From Didymella arachidicola (Eukaryota; Ascomycota; Dothideomycetes; Pleosporales; Didymellaceae): a stretch of 64,000 nucleotides of DNA. The position numbers and the translations under genes were made by a program. This document shows positions 31,943 through 42,870 of the stretch, one piece after another (positions within the stretch are counted from its first letter, which is position 1; every line of letters starts with the position of its first letter). The notes beneath the pieces were generated by a model, which saw only the letters and a program-made list of their open reading frames with translations, was not told where the DNA came from and searched no databases. The DNA lies in the NCBI GenBank assembly GCA_016630955.3, contig CM049985.1, positions 1,674,001-1,738,000 of the forward strand. Reading direction: 5' to 3'.

Positions 31943-33976
31943 TCACTTCCTTTTCTTGGCACTCTGCTTCTGCGCGCCGGTGGCCTTGGCCGTGTCCTTC
32001 TCCTCGGCCTTCTCAATGGCCTCGGGCGTCTTGGGGCTCTTGTCGCCGTCCGGGTGGGCTTGCAGGGGGCGATTGGCATCCTTCTCCTCGACCTCGTCGT
32101 CGTCGCCGCCCTGGCCGAACTCGTTGACACGGGTGTAATCGACCTTGTACTTCCAGGTCTGGAACAGGTAGACGAAGAAGATGACATCGTCGCGCAGGGT
32201 GGCCAGACGGTGCAGGGTGGGCATCTTGATGGTGAAGGCGAACAGGTCGTCGATGAAGGTGTTGAGGAACTTGTAGGTCATGGCGCGGCCGGGCATGTGG
32301 GCGACGGACTGGAGGCGGTAGTTGATGTAGAGCGAGGGGACCATCATGAGGAATCCGTAGGCGTAGACGGAGCCGACGAGGGTTGTGATGATGAAGGAGT
32401 ACCAGCTCTTGTGGGTGTCGTACATGAGCGAGTAGATGGCGTAGGCGATGAGCAGCGGGACGGCGACCATGTACAGGTACTTGAAGGCAATCTGGTCGTA
32501 CTCTTCCGTCTTCTTCTCAATCTCCGAGGCGACGTGCTTGTCTTCGAGGACGATGGTGTAGGGGATGAGCGATCCGGGGGCGGTGGGGCGGATGCGGATG
32601 TTGGCCGTCTTGGTGATCTTCCAGGCTTCGATGGCGATGCCCATACCCTGGCCGAACAGAATCATCCACGATGTGTTCTCGTTGTTATCCATGAGGTACA
32701 AGAAGATGACGGTCTGCATGAAGACGTTGGCGATGATGGTGCGCACCGAGGTGCCGACGTTATCCTTCTTCTTGCGCCAATGCTGGACGTCGTTTTTGAA
32801 GGCGAGCATCTCGAAGATCATGTGGAAGACGGAGACGACGGCGGTGATGGCCAGCAGGTACGAGTTGCTGTCAATGAGGATCTCCTTGAACATCTCCATC
32901 TCGGAGCCGTCGCCGCCGCCGGGGGCTTTCTGGCCAGCGGCAGCAGCAGCGGCCTGCGCACGCAGGTTCTCATCGACCGAAGCATACAGATTGAACTTCC
33001 AGTTGGCCAGGTTGTTCAGGTTGACGTTCAGCGGCAGCGTCTTGACCGTGTCGTTGAGCTCGATCATGTGCTTCTTCAGCTGCCAGAAGGTGTTGGTGTA
33101 GAGGATCGGGTAGTACCATCCGTGCTGGCCCGTGGCGTCGCGCTGGCCCGTGGCCTCGAGCTGGACGAACTTCCTGGGGCCGGGCTGCATCTGCGGGTAG
33201 GTGAGGACGCCCGAGTCGGGGATCAGGGAGATGGTGAAGTTGGGGTGGTAGTAATTGGCGACGACCTTGCCTGCCTGCTTCTCCTCGTCCGTCTCGACGG
33301 CGTCCTTTTCAGGCATGTCGCTGAGGAGGTTCCTGGTCTTTGCGATGCGCTTCTTGGGCTGGTACTGGGTCAGGGGGCGGATGAAGTGGTAGGCGGTCGC
33401 GGGGTCGTAGCCGGGCTGGGTGGGGTCGAGGACGGCGCCGCTCTTGGCGACGTAGAAGTGGGCGAGCAGCGAGGCGTTGTGCTGGACCTCGGGGGGCACG
33501 GCGAACTCGACGTGGATGTCCCTGTTCTGCTTGTAGTCGCCGAAGACGAACTTCTTCTCGTCGATGAGCAGCGCGTCGCGGGGCATGTGGCTGAGGGCGG
33601 GCATGGCGACCGAGGGCGAGATGTACATGGAGATGTCGAGGGCGTCGCCGGGCTGCCACATGGGGGCGATGTTCCAGGGCACATGGCTGTACTGGGCGCC
33701 GTCGTCGAGCTGGCGCGGGCGGTTGTCCCAGGCGGGGATCTGGACGGCGGCGGTTGAGTGCGGCTGGCCGGGCGTGGTGCTGGCCGCGGGCGCGGGCGTG
33801 GGCGCGTTGAGGAAGTACTTCATGCCGCCCTGGATGAGCAGGAACATGCCAATGCTCTGGGCGGCCGTCTTGAGGAACTGCTGCTGTTAGCTGTCTGCTG
33901 CGCGACGCGTTGGCGGGGCGAGGAGACGCACGCTCTGCCCCTCGGCGGGGGCGTCTGCCTGCTGTGCTTCGGGCAT
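31943..33976 (-). CDS. CLPTM1-family membrane protein
   Basis: Two exons, 33976-33932 (15 codons) and 33883-31943, joined by a 48-bp intron (donor GTGCGT, acceptor TAACAG followed by a second CAG, so one glutamine is ambiguous), give 661 residues. The lumenal N-terminal half has HVPWNIAPMWQPGDALDISMYISP and NLLSDMPEKD, and the second half has the CLPTM1 signature EILIDSNSYLLAITAVVSVFHMIFEMLAFKNDVQHWRKKKDNVGTSVR. Five or six membrane helices run from about residue 355 to 570. The C-terminal tail is charged and disordered. CLPTM1 proteins sit in the ER/Golgi; the animal relatives act in receptor trafficking and lipid scrambling. Codon use is strongly GC3-biased, as in highly expressed genes, which leaves a 616-codon open frame on the opposite strand. 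Confidence 0.95.
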
Positions 33977-34243
33977 GGTGTGTCGAGACAGGTGCGCTTC
34001 AATGCACTGCAGCGGGTGCTTGGAGAGAGGCTCGGAGAGAGGCAGCGGGAGGTCACAGTGTCCTCGCTCGCATCCATCGCGTCGTTGCAGCTTAGCTCGC
34101 CCGCCCATGTCGACCCGCACTTTGGCCGGCCGCCAAGGGTCCAGCGCCCAGCCAACGAGGCCGCGGCCGAGCTGCAGGGGACATCAACGGCCGTCAGCCT
34201 GTGGCCGCCGCGGCTCTGCCACGTTCAGCGAGAGCCGAGCGAG

Positions 34244-34288
34244 AGTCCAGCGGACAGTCCAGCGGACAGTCCAGCGGACAGTCCAGCA
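34244..34288. repeat. 12-bp tandem repeat
   Basis: Unit AGTCCAGCGGAC, about 3.7 copies in a row with no mismatch in the first three. Confidence 0.9.
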
Positions 34289-34355
34289 TGCCGTGACGCG
34301 AGGCTTGCTGGGGTGCTGCATAGGCCGTCAGAGACGCACGACTGCTCCGCTCCTT

Positions 34356-34394
34356 CGCACCGCTCCTCCGCACCGCTCCTCCGCACCGCTCCTC
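34356..34394. repeat. 13-bp tandem repeat
   Basis: Unit CGCACCGCTCCTC, three exact copies, followed by a partial unit. Confidence 0.9.
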
Positions 34395-34529
34395 CCGCAT
34401 CGCGCGGTGCCTGGACCCCGCCGCAAGGGCAGCCCTCGTTGCGTCGTCGAGCCTCGTTGAACCTCGTCGAGCGTTGCTGAACCACGCGCACACGCTCTCC
34501 AGCGACACACTGCCTGGCCCTCGCACGCC

Positions 34530-34627
34530 CACACTGTCCTTCCCACACGGTCCTTCCCACACGGTCCTGCCCACACGGTCCTGCCCACACTGTCCTGCCC
34601 ACACTGTGCTGCCCACACGGTCCTTCC
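34530..34627. repeat. 14-bp minisatellite touching LOG start codon
   Basis: Seven units of 14 bp with consensus CACACGGTCCTTCC. All units have the same length and differ by one to three bases (G/T at position 6, T/G at position 12, one C/G at position 9). The next partial unit begins CACA and runs straight into the ATG at 34632, so the array forms the 5' leader of the LOG gene. Confidence 0.92.
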
Positions 34628-34631
34628 CACA

Positions 34632-35350
34632 ATGAGTGACGGCAGTGCCCCCAAGAAGCCCGTCGTCTGCGTCTTGTACCGCTCCCCCCCTCCTCCGCCT
34701 CCGCCTCCACCTTGACTGACCTCTCCAGCTGCGGCGCCTCGGACGGCGGCTCCCCCGTACACCTCGAGTCCGCCCGCCTGCTCGCCAAAGCCCTGCACGA
34801 GAGCGGCACCAACCTCGTCTACGGCGGCGGCACCGTCGGCCTCATGGGCGAAGTCGCCCGCACGCTCGTCTCGCTGGCCGGCCCCGACAGCGTCCACGGC
34901 ATCATCCCCACGCCCCTGGTCGAATTCGAGCAGAACCACGACCCTGCCAACCCCGGATCCCACAACATCGACCACGCCGTCTACGGCCGCACCACCGTCG
35001 TCAAGGACATGCACACCCGCAAGCAGATGATGGCCCGCGAGGTCATCGACGGCGGGCCCGGCGGCGGCTTCGTCGCCCTGTCCGGCGGCTACGGCACCTT
35101 TGAGGAGCTCATGGAGGTCACCACCTGGAACCAGCTCGGCATCCACAGCATGCCCGTCATCGTCTACAACGTCGACGGCTACTGGTCCGGCCTGATTGAG
35201 TGGGTCAAGAACGCCGTCACCGCCGGCTTCGTGAGCGCCACCAACGCCGGCATCATCAAGGAGGCCCTGTCCGCCGACGAGGTCCTGCACAACTTGAAGC
35301 ACTACCAAAACGCCCCTGGCAGGTTCAACCTGACCTGGGGCGATGACTGA
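34632..35350 (+). CDS. LOG-family phosphoribohydrolase
   Basis: Two exons, 34632-34675 and 34729-35350 (intron 53 bp, donor GTACCG, CTGAC branch site, acceptor CCAG), give 221 residues. The first exon is confirmed because it supplies VVCVF, joined to CGASDGGSP, the first strand and nucleotide loop of LOG proteins. Other motifs are LVYGGGTVGLMG (44-55), the catalytic-site R112-K113 and SGGYGTFEEL (133-142). The family motif is PGGxGTxxE; the proline is serine (S133). LOG enzymes cleave ribose 5-phosphate from cytokinin nucleotides or from AMP-like nucleotides. In fungi the role is not settled, and some make cytokinins. Strong third-position GC bias is shared with CLPTM1 and citrate synthase. 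The leader is the 14-bp minisatellite. Confidence 0.92.
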
Positions 35351-35657
35351 GCATCATCTACACATGATCCCACAGATAATAGTAAAACTAGATACGGGGA
35401 CAATATAGACTAGCCCACCAAACACTCGACAATCACACAGTCAGATGCTTGAGCGCGAAAATACGTTTGATTGACTCGTCGCTTGCATGTCGACCTTCAT
35501 GCTATACACACCCTACTAGTACAATGCTGACTGCAAAATGGCCGAAGCCTCCCATGGTGCCGTCTTCCACCCCAAACATGAGAAATGATCCTGTCCCAAT
35601 GCCACCGCTATGCATGCAACCACGACATGTACCTGTTCATCCACACACCACCTGCCA
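35351..35657. other. convergent intergenic region
   Basis: About 300 bases between the 3' ends of the LOG gene and the Nrd1/Seb1-like gene. No coding signal; probably both 3' UTRs. Confidence 0.4.
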
Positions 35658-35793
35658 TCACCGAGCCTGGAACCCGGGTAGCTGGAACCCAAATCCAGGC
35701 ACAGCAGGTGGAACAGCAACACCCTGCTCACCCCGTGGCGATACATGGCGCGGGTCATGAATTGGCCGTTGCTGATGCTGCTGCTGCTGCTGC

Positions 35794-35869
<76 letters not shown>

Positions 35870-37929
35870 CCTGCTTGCGGAACTTGAACCCATTGTCGAA
35901 ACCGCCGCGATTGCCGAACCCGCCGCGACCGCCACGTCCACCATCCGTAGGCACGCGTCTGCTGATGGCTACGCTCTGTCAGCCAAACCATCTCTTCGTC
36001 AACCCTGGAACACTACCTACCTTTGGACGACACACCCGCCCCAATCTCAATGTCGGGTTCTTCGAGCACCATGCCGCCTTCGAGAGCGCGTCCACCAGTC
36101 CCGCCGTGCTCTGCTGTCAAAGCCCATTTGCGATCGGCGTCAGTCAGCCGTGAGATGGGTATCACGCTGATACCAGTGCTGTAGTCGCTGCAATCTCGTG
36201 GCCCAAATCCAACTCCCCATCGAGTCTGTACACGTTAGCAGCTGTGCTGCTTTCCATGCATACAAAACCTACCTGACGCGCCTTGGACTGCGCCACAGCA
36301 TCTTGCAGATTGTCCATGCCCTCTTTGGCAGCAACAGCATCCGGTCGAGTCAACATCTTGACAAACGCATGTCGCTTGTCCTGGTTCACAATGCATGTCT
36401 GCACCCTACCAAACCGATTGAAGATCGACCGAATCTCACCCTCAGTCCCGCCCGCCCCGCCTACGAACAGCGTGCGACTAAGCACCCTGATGTGGTCGCG
36501 TGGCAGGCTTTGATCCCACTCAATGTAACGTGATTGACCATACACGTCTTTAGGAGGGCTTAGCTGCGGCCGGGGCAGCGGCGGCGTACGCTGCCGATAC
36601 TCATTACGATCAATGCGACCGCTTCGGGTCTTACCGCGACCGCGACCGCGATCGTTGCGGTCAGACCGGCCTACACTACCATCAACAGCTGCGTTGGGGT
36701 CGTAAGCCCCATATACAGGGCTCTCCCGTCGATTTGGTGGCGATCTACGGCTAGGAGATACCCGACGCTGGTAGTCAGGCGATCGGCTACGATCTCTCAT
36801 ACTTGTATCGTTGTGCTCAAAGCGCTGTTGTGGTTGAGAGATACCGTTCTGTGCTCCAGATTGTGCTGGGGATTGTATCTGAGGAGCGATAGGAAGTTGA
36901 GCAGTTGGCATAGATGCCCCACCATTCTGTGCTGCCGCTAGAGCGTTTAGTACCTGAATGGCCTGATCGGGCGCAATTGAACCGGCACTCATAGCTTGCA
37001 AAATCTGGCTGGCCAAGTCGTTCATACCAGCTGGCGGAGGAGGCGGCATGGCAGGCTGCACGCTCGCGGGTGGCGGGGGAGGCACGAAACCTGGGGGAGG
37101 AGGTGGCGGCACCATGTTCTGAATAAAAGGAAGAACAGGCGGCGCTGCGTTAGTCTGACTGCTCTGCTTTCCAAAGGCGGAGAGAGCTGCAAGCATGGCA
37201 CCGGGATCTTGTGGGGGTTGCGCAATCGTTGGCGACGGCACAGGCGCGGCCGTGTACTGTACGTTAGTATGAGGCGGGGGTGCTGGCGCAGAATTGTTCG
37301 TCTTGGGCGGGCTTCTGTGCACTGTAGGGGCATCTATTCAAGGAGCCATTAGGCATGCAGACAGGAGAGGAATGAGACACTTACTCTGTGGGGTGCCGTT
37401 CACTTGCTGCTTGAATCCCGCGAGCATGTCTAGAGGGAACGTCTGTCCGCGCTGCCAAATGTCAAGGAGCTTGGTAATCTTGTCCTTCTGAGCGTCAGGT
37501 GCATGTTGAACAAGATCGTTCATTACGGCCGGTAGCACATCTGTCATCTTCTGCACTCCCGCGGCATACGTTCCAGGAGCAGCATTGCGGGAGACTGTTT
37601 GCCCGGCCGCCTTGGCCTTTTCTACCCATTGACGAGTGACCGAGTCTACGACGTAAAGAACACCGAGCTTATGTGTTGCGGGGCTATTCTGCAGCTGCTG
37701 CAGGATCTTCTGGATGATAGTTGATTCGGACTAGAGGTAAAAGCGGAACTTAGTAAAGGCCCTGGGAAGAGAGAGACGACCTGCGCTAGGAGGGACTCAG
37801 CAACTAGCATACCTGAATATTTTCTACGCATATCGCGGTGATGGCCTTGACCTTGGTGGGTGTTACGCCAGGTGCCTTCAAGGCTTGGAGCGACTGCAAC
37901 AGCGCCTCAAGCTCATCCATCGCTGTCAT
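35658..37929 (-). CDS. Nrd1/Seb1-like CID and RRM RNA-binding factor
   Basis: Five exons: 37929-37813, 37730-37385, 37333-36273, 36225-36021 and 35968-35658. The introns (82, 51, 47 and 52 bp) keep frame, giving 679 residues. Residues 1-150 form a CTD-interacting domain (LGVLYVVDSVTRQW; KDKITKLLDIWQRGQTFP). A Pro/Gln-rich linker with polyproline runs follows, then an Arg/Ser-rich stretch, and at about 440-560 the RRM with its typical preface (YIEWDQSLPRDHIRVLSRTLFVGG) and RWGVGFGPRDCSDYSTGISVIPI. The last exon has RGG-type repeats and about 30 consecutive glutamines. Such proteins bind the phosphorylated RNA polymerase II tail and nascent RNA and direct termination or 3' processing. The RRM is split by two introns. 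Confidence 0.93.
35776..35868. repeat. CAG/CAA trinucleotide repeat, polyglutamine
   Basis: About 30 consecutive Gln codons on the minus strand (CTG/TTG on the plus strand). The part nearest the C terminus is mostly CAG; the part towards the RGG region is an alternating CAA-CAG pattern. It codes for the polyglutamine tract of the Nrd1/Seb1-like protein. Confidence 0.93.
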
Positions 37930-39174
37930 GCTTATGTTTAGTGTATCAGAAGAGACTGACGATGAGAAAGGAAATGTGCAGCGCGTGTGCGCAGATGAAT
38001 TGCAGTGCAGTGAGTGAGCCGAATAGCTGAAGGCTCAAACTGTACTGGGCACCGCTGGCTAAGGTCCGTGGTGGGACAGTCTAGGTTGTACGAAGAACGT
38101 AGAACGAACAAGCAGTTGATCGAGCAATGCGCAATACAGCAACTGGTTCAGAGAGTCCGGTGGGTGTGCGCTGTGGTTTGAGTCGAGCTGGGGACGTTGT
38201 GAACTACGTCTTCTACGCAGCAACGCGGTGAGAGCAGTGTTGCGCGGTGTTTCACGTGCGAGAGTTGGACAGTCGCAGCTACCTCCAGAGACTCAGAAAG
38301 CAGGTGAAGATGTGCAGGCGCGGTTGCTGGTCTATTCGAGCGCGCAGGCGTATTTGGAAGCTGTGGGAGGAATGAGCCTGTGCCGAGCGACGAATTTGAA
38401 GAAGCCGCGCTCGTTAGCGCGCTAGCCACCCTACGCGACGTATTGTATGCAACACAATTGGAACACTCTCACCCGCGCCGGAGAGCTGTCACTGGGGCAG
38501 CCTTTCACTGTTGGCGCAAAATTGCGACCATATGATCAGCACTAGCTGCTTCGATGTCTGGAGCTCAGTCATGAGACACTCGCATCAAGCCTGCAGCTCT
38601 CCATGCTCTTGTGCTCAGAAAGGTTTATGCCATGAAGCACCCCATGGGACGCGGGAGTGCATCCACTGGAGAACAATAATGTCACGGGACCTCGCAACCA
38701 CGGAGGAGTTGCATGCGATTACGACGAGAGAAATCTTGGAGGATGCTTGCATGTCGGTGCCGGATGGTGTGCGAAACGATCCGAGTCAGTTTGTTGGGCG
38801 CATGGCGCGCATTATGTAGCACCGACATGTCCAGAGCTCTGCTGTGCACACAGTACGCAGTTGAGAGGGGCCTGAGGCACTGAAGCACTGAAGCACTCAC
38901 TCCACTATGATGGAGTTGAATGACGGCAGGCACCCAGTCGAGCACGCTGCGGCCAGCAGCACAGAGGCATGCAACAACGGCCTACCGTTCCCTTCGCACG
39001 AGAGAATGCCGAGGGACGACCCGGCGTAGCAACGCTTCGGGCTAGGCGGTTTTCGATGAGGTGGGTTTCCAGGTGAGCTTTGATATTTTCTCAGCCTCTT
39101 ATTAAGGTCGCATCCACCCGCCAGTTCCTCCGCCATCTTGACGTCTTGTCATCTTCCACGCCTCATCTCCAACA
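37930..39174. promoter_or_regulatory. divergent promoter region, Nrd1/Seb1-like and citrate synthase
   Basis: About 1.25 kb between divergent genes. Short frames exist on both strands (for example 38148-38429 minus and 38511-38819 plus), but none has a motif or codon bias like its neighbours. A short triplication of CTGAAGCACT-like sequence is seen near 38,880. The last 60 bases before 39175 are pyrimidine-rich, a usual leader for a highly expressed gene. Confidence 0.5.
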
Positions 39175-40390
39175 ATGGCCTCCGCACTCCGTCTGAGCCA
39201 GAGCGCTCTCCGCGCCGCCGCCCCCATGAGGCAGGCCGCCTTCACTGGTGCCCGCGCCTACTCCTCCAAGACCACTGTATGCGCGCGCCCAACAACATGT
39301 TGCCGTCCGGGATCCATCGCTAACGAGTCCAATTGCAGTCTCTGAAGGAGACCTTCGCCGCCAAGCTGCCCGGTGAGATTGAGAAGATCAAGAAGCTCCG
39401 CAAGTACGTTGCCAGCTCCTCTGCGGTGTCTGCAGCAGTAGCGCCGAATCCTGTTGGGAGCAGCCATTGACATTGCATCACAGGGAGCACGGCAACAAGG
39501 TCATCGGCGAGGTCACCCTCGACCAGGTCTACGGTGGTGCCCGTGGCATTAAGTCCCTCGTCTGGGAGGTACGCGCAACACGTCGTTATGAGCAGAATGA
39601 CGTCCGGCTGACAGCACGCAGGGCTCCGTCCTCGACTCCGAGGAGGGTATCCGTTTCCGCGGCAAGACCATTCCCGAGTGCCAGGAGCTGCTCCCCAAGG
39701 CCCCTGGTGGCCAGGAGCCTCTTCCTGAGGGTCTCTTCTGGCTCCTCCTCACCGGCGAGGTCCCCTCCGAGCAGCAGGTCCGCGACCTGTCCGCCGAGTG
39801 GGCCGCCCGCTCCGATGTCCCCAAGTTCGTCGAGGAGCTCATCGACCGCTGCCCCAGCGACCTGCACCCCATGGCCCAGTTCTCGCTCGCCGTCACTGCT
39901 CTCGAGCACGAGTCCGAGTTCGCCAAGGCCTACGCCAAGGGCATGCACAAGTCCCAGTACTGGGAACACACTTTCGAGGACTCGATGAACCTCATTGCTC
40001 GTCTCCCCACCATTGCCGCCAAGATCTTCCGCAACATCTACAAGGACGGCAAGGTCGCCCCTGTCCAGAAGGACAAGGACTACTCCTACAACTTGGCCAA
40101 CCAGCTCGGCTTCGCTGAGAACGCTGACTTCGTCGAGCTGATGCGTCTGTACCTTACCATCCACACTGACCACGAGGGTGGTAACGTTTCCGCCCACACC
40201 ACCCACTTGGTCGGTTCCGCTCTCTCCTCCCCCTACCTATCCCTGGCCGCCGGTCTCAACGGTCTTGCTGGTCCTCTCCACGGTCTTGCCAACCAGGAAG
40301 TCCTCGTTTGGCTCCAGAAGATGAAGAAGGCTATTGGCAACGACCTCAGCGACCAGGCCATCAAGGACTACCTCTGGTCCACCCTCAAGG

Positions 40391-40424
<34 letters not shown>

Positions 40425-40572
40425 TCTCCGCAAGACCGACCCCCGTTACGTCTCCCAGCGCGAGTTCGCCCAGAAGCACCTGCCCGACGACCCCATGTTC
40501 AAGCTCGTCAGCCAGGTCTACAAGATTGCCCCCGGTGTCCTCACGGAGCACGGCAAGACCAAGAACCCCTAC

Positions 40573-40604
<32 letters not shown>

Positions 40605-40776
40605 CCAGTACTACGGCCTTACCGAGCAGAACTACTACACAGTTCTCTTCGGTGTCTCCCGTGCTCTCGGCGTTCTTCCCCAGCTCATCATCGACCGTGC
40701 CGTCGGTGCCCCCATCGAGCGCCCCAAGTCCTTCTCCACCGAGGCTTACGCCAAGCTGGTCGGCGCCAAGTTGTAA
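39175..40776 (+). CDS. CIT1: mitochondrial citrate synthase
   Basis: Four exons: 39175-39276, 39339-39403, 39484-39568 and 39622-40776 (introns 62, 80 and 53 bp), giving 468 residues, the usual length. Residues 1-34 are an Arg/Ser/Ala-rich mitochondrial presequence (RLSQSALRAAAPMRQAAFTGARAYSS). The enzyme condenses oxaloacetate and acetyl-CoA to citrate. Catalytic and substrate sites are visible: GLAGPLHGLANQE, VPGYGHAVLRKTDPRY and NVDAHSGVLL (His, His and Asp of the triad). No peroxisomal PTS1 is present (end GAKL), so it is the mitochondrial form. Codons are strongly biased to C/G in third position, as expected for a highly expressed gene. The next gene downstream, in the same direction, is a citrate carrier. 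Confidence 0.98.
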
Positions 40777-41743
40777 ATACTCTGTTATGATTTGCGCGGC
40801 CGCAAAGGAGCGATATGAGGAATTTTTTGAGATGTCAAGAGACGCCTATGTACTATCTAGATTGGGATTGTAGGGATAAGGATTTGGTGCATTCGGTGTC
40901 TTAGCAAGCATCATAGCCTTGGATGTCTCTGCTTCAGTATGCCATTTTAGTAAACGACTTGCTACAATATCATGTCTAACGTTCGACCATGATCCCGCCT
41001 TTGACTCTTCAATTTTCAAACGTCGCGGCTATTTCCCAAGGTCGTCTTTTTCGCGGCAGAATGATCATCAGTATGCTCGCTGGGTTTCACAGATAGGTTA
41101 CGGATCGCCAGCAAGGGGTCAGTGCGCGAGATAAAAGTAATGGTAGCACATAGGCCGCCAGTGTGTCAGTGTTGAGGCGGTACACAGACGTTTGTTGGAG
41201 TGTTGGGGAGCCGCGGGAGTGCTGCGGGAGTGCTGCGGGATTGTTGAGATTCTGGCGACGGGTTGCGCAGAGTGGGCCCCAGCCCGAGGTTATAGCGTGC
41301 TGCTGGGTAGCTCCCAAGCAGCAGCAGGGTTGTGTTCAGGTCCACGGCCGTGGGCGAGAGGAGAGCGCGGTGTGCTCCAGCGTGTAAAAGCAGGGCTGCG
41401 TGCACATTGCACACATTGCAGCGCAAGGCCGCACATTCTCAACTAAAATCTGGTTCCGTGCCAGTTGATTCGTCGCAAGCCTCACCGTTTCGAGCCACAG
41501 CGCAGCTCGGAAGCCAGCCAAGAGCCCCGACCTTGAGCTCCAGGGTCAACTCCCAGAATAACTGGCCCCAGCACAGCGCCGTCGTACGCTGCTGACACTT
41601 TGACCACCAGAGAGCTCAGCGCAGTGTGCCCATCATTTTTGTCAAGCTGGCCCTCCTCTCTGTCCTCTTCACACTCTCACTTTCGCGACGAAGCACCCTC
41701 CAGCCTTGGTCCGGCCCGCACCTTCGATAAGACAACCCCAGAG
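40777..41743. other. intergenic region, citrate synthase to Yhm2
   Basis: About 970 bases holding the citrate synthase 3' UTR and the Yhm2 promoter. Near 41,200-41,260 there is a small run of imperfect repeats (GAGTGTTGGGG, GAGTGCTGCGG, GAGTGCTGCGG). Frames here, mostly 60-87 codons, have no motif. Confidence 0.45.
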
Positions 41744-42870
41744 ATGAGCTCCACACCTCCCACCGGCGTGCCTACCATGACCAAAGACGGGCCGCCCACG
41801 CTCGAGAAGAAGCCAGTCAAGTTCAGCAACCTGCTGCGTGAGTGTCGACGAGGGCAGCCACGTGAATGAAGCTAACGGGCGCGCAGTCGGTGCTGGTCTC
41901 AACCTGTTTGAAGTAACCACTCTGGGCCAGCCACTGGAAGTCGTCAAGACGACCATGGCTGCCAATAGGTCCGAGGGCATGGCGGGCGCCATTGCCCGGG
42001 TCTGGAGCCGTGGCGGTGTTTATGGCTGTAAGTTGCTATCCACTGCTGACAATGCCCAAGAGCGCGCGCGTTGATACCCCCGTCAACAGTCTACCAGGGC
42101 CTCATTCCGTGGGCCTGGATCGAAGCCTCCACCAAGGGTGCTGTCCTCCTCTTCGTCGCGTCCGAGGCCGAGTACTATGCCAAGTCGTTCGGCGCGCCCG
42201 ACTTCGTTGCTGGCATCTCGGGTGGTATGACCGGTGGTCTTGCGCAGGCCTACGCCACCATGGGCTTCTGCACCTGCATGAAGACGGTCGAGATCACAAA
42301 ACACAAGGTCGCAGCTGCTGGCGGCAAGCCCCCGACTACCATGGAGACATTTATGCAGATCTGGCGCACCGAGGGTCTCCGTGGTATCAACCGCGGCGTC
42401 AACGCCGTCGCCGTGCGCCAAGTCACCAACTGGGGTTCTCGCTTCGGTCTGTCCCGTGTTGCTGAAACCGGTATTCGAAGGGTGACCGGAAAGGAGGGCG
42501 GCGAGAAGCTGAGCGTCCTCGAGAAGATCACTGCTTCTGCCCTTGGTGGTGGTTTGAGCGCATGGAACCAGCCCATTGAGGTCATCCGCGTCGAGCTCCA
42601 GTCCAAGACTGTCGACCCCAACCGTCCCAAGAACCTCAACGTTGCGTCGGCAGCGAGGTACATCTATTCCAACAACGGTATCAAGGGCCTGTACCGCGGT
42701 GTCACTCCCAGAATCGGTCTCGGAATCTGGCAAACAGTCTGCATGGTTGCTCTTGGTGATGTGTACGTACCCTGATATTCGGTCTAGCTTGGCAGACTTA
42801 CTAACTCGTGTGCAGTGCGAAGGAGGCGGTCGAGAAACTTACTGGCGATAAGGTTACGGCGAAGCACTAG
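41744..42870 (+). CDS. YHM2: mitochondrial citrate/oxoglutarate carrier Yhm2
   Basis: Four exons: 41744-41837, 41887-42027, 42090-42762 and 42816-42870 (introns 49, 62 and 53 bp), giving 320 residues. Three mitochondrial-carrier repeats are visible. Signatures are P-L-E-V-V-K in QPLEVVKTTMAANR (first) and P-I-E-V-I-R in QPIEVIRVELQSK (third). The middle repeat lacks the proline and reads CTCMKTVEITKHK, a hallmark of Yhm2. Yhm2 exchanges citrate for 2-oxoglutarate across the inner mitochondrial membrane and was first described as a suppressor of mtDNA loss. The neighbouring gene makes citrate in the matrix, so the pair could together feed cytosolic citrate, acetyl-CoA and NADPH. Short first and last exons were placed by splice sites and frame. 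Confidence 0.95.

Larger units (their letters stand above)
33977..34631. promoter_or_regulatory. GC-rich divergent promoter with repeats, CLPTM1/LOG
   Basis: A 655-bp region between the divergent CLPTM1 and LOG starts. It is GC-rich and contains three separate tandem repeats (listed separately). The last one ends at the LOG start codon. It must hold both promoters. The long frames seen on either strand come from the repeats and are not genes. Confidence 0.6.

Noticed and set aside
31907..33757. 616-codon open frame on the plus strand
   Set aside because: It is antisense to the CLPTM1 gene. Strong G/C at third codon positions removes stops from the opposite strand. Its product is Val/Asp/Gly-rich with no motif.
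34328..35308. 326-codon minus-strand frame over LOG and its promoter
   Set aside because: Half is antisense of LOG and half is translation of the 14-bp and 13-bp repeats, which are open by chance.
35585..36170. poly-Ala and poly-Leu frames on the plus strand
   Set aside because: They are the antisense readings of the CAG/CAA repeat in the Nrd1/Seb1-like gene.
39586..40206. 206-codon minus-strand frame
   Set aside because: Antisense to citrate synthase; composition follows that gene's codon bias.
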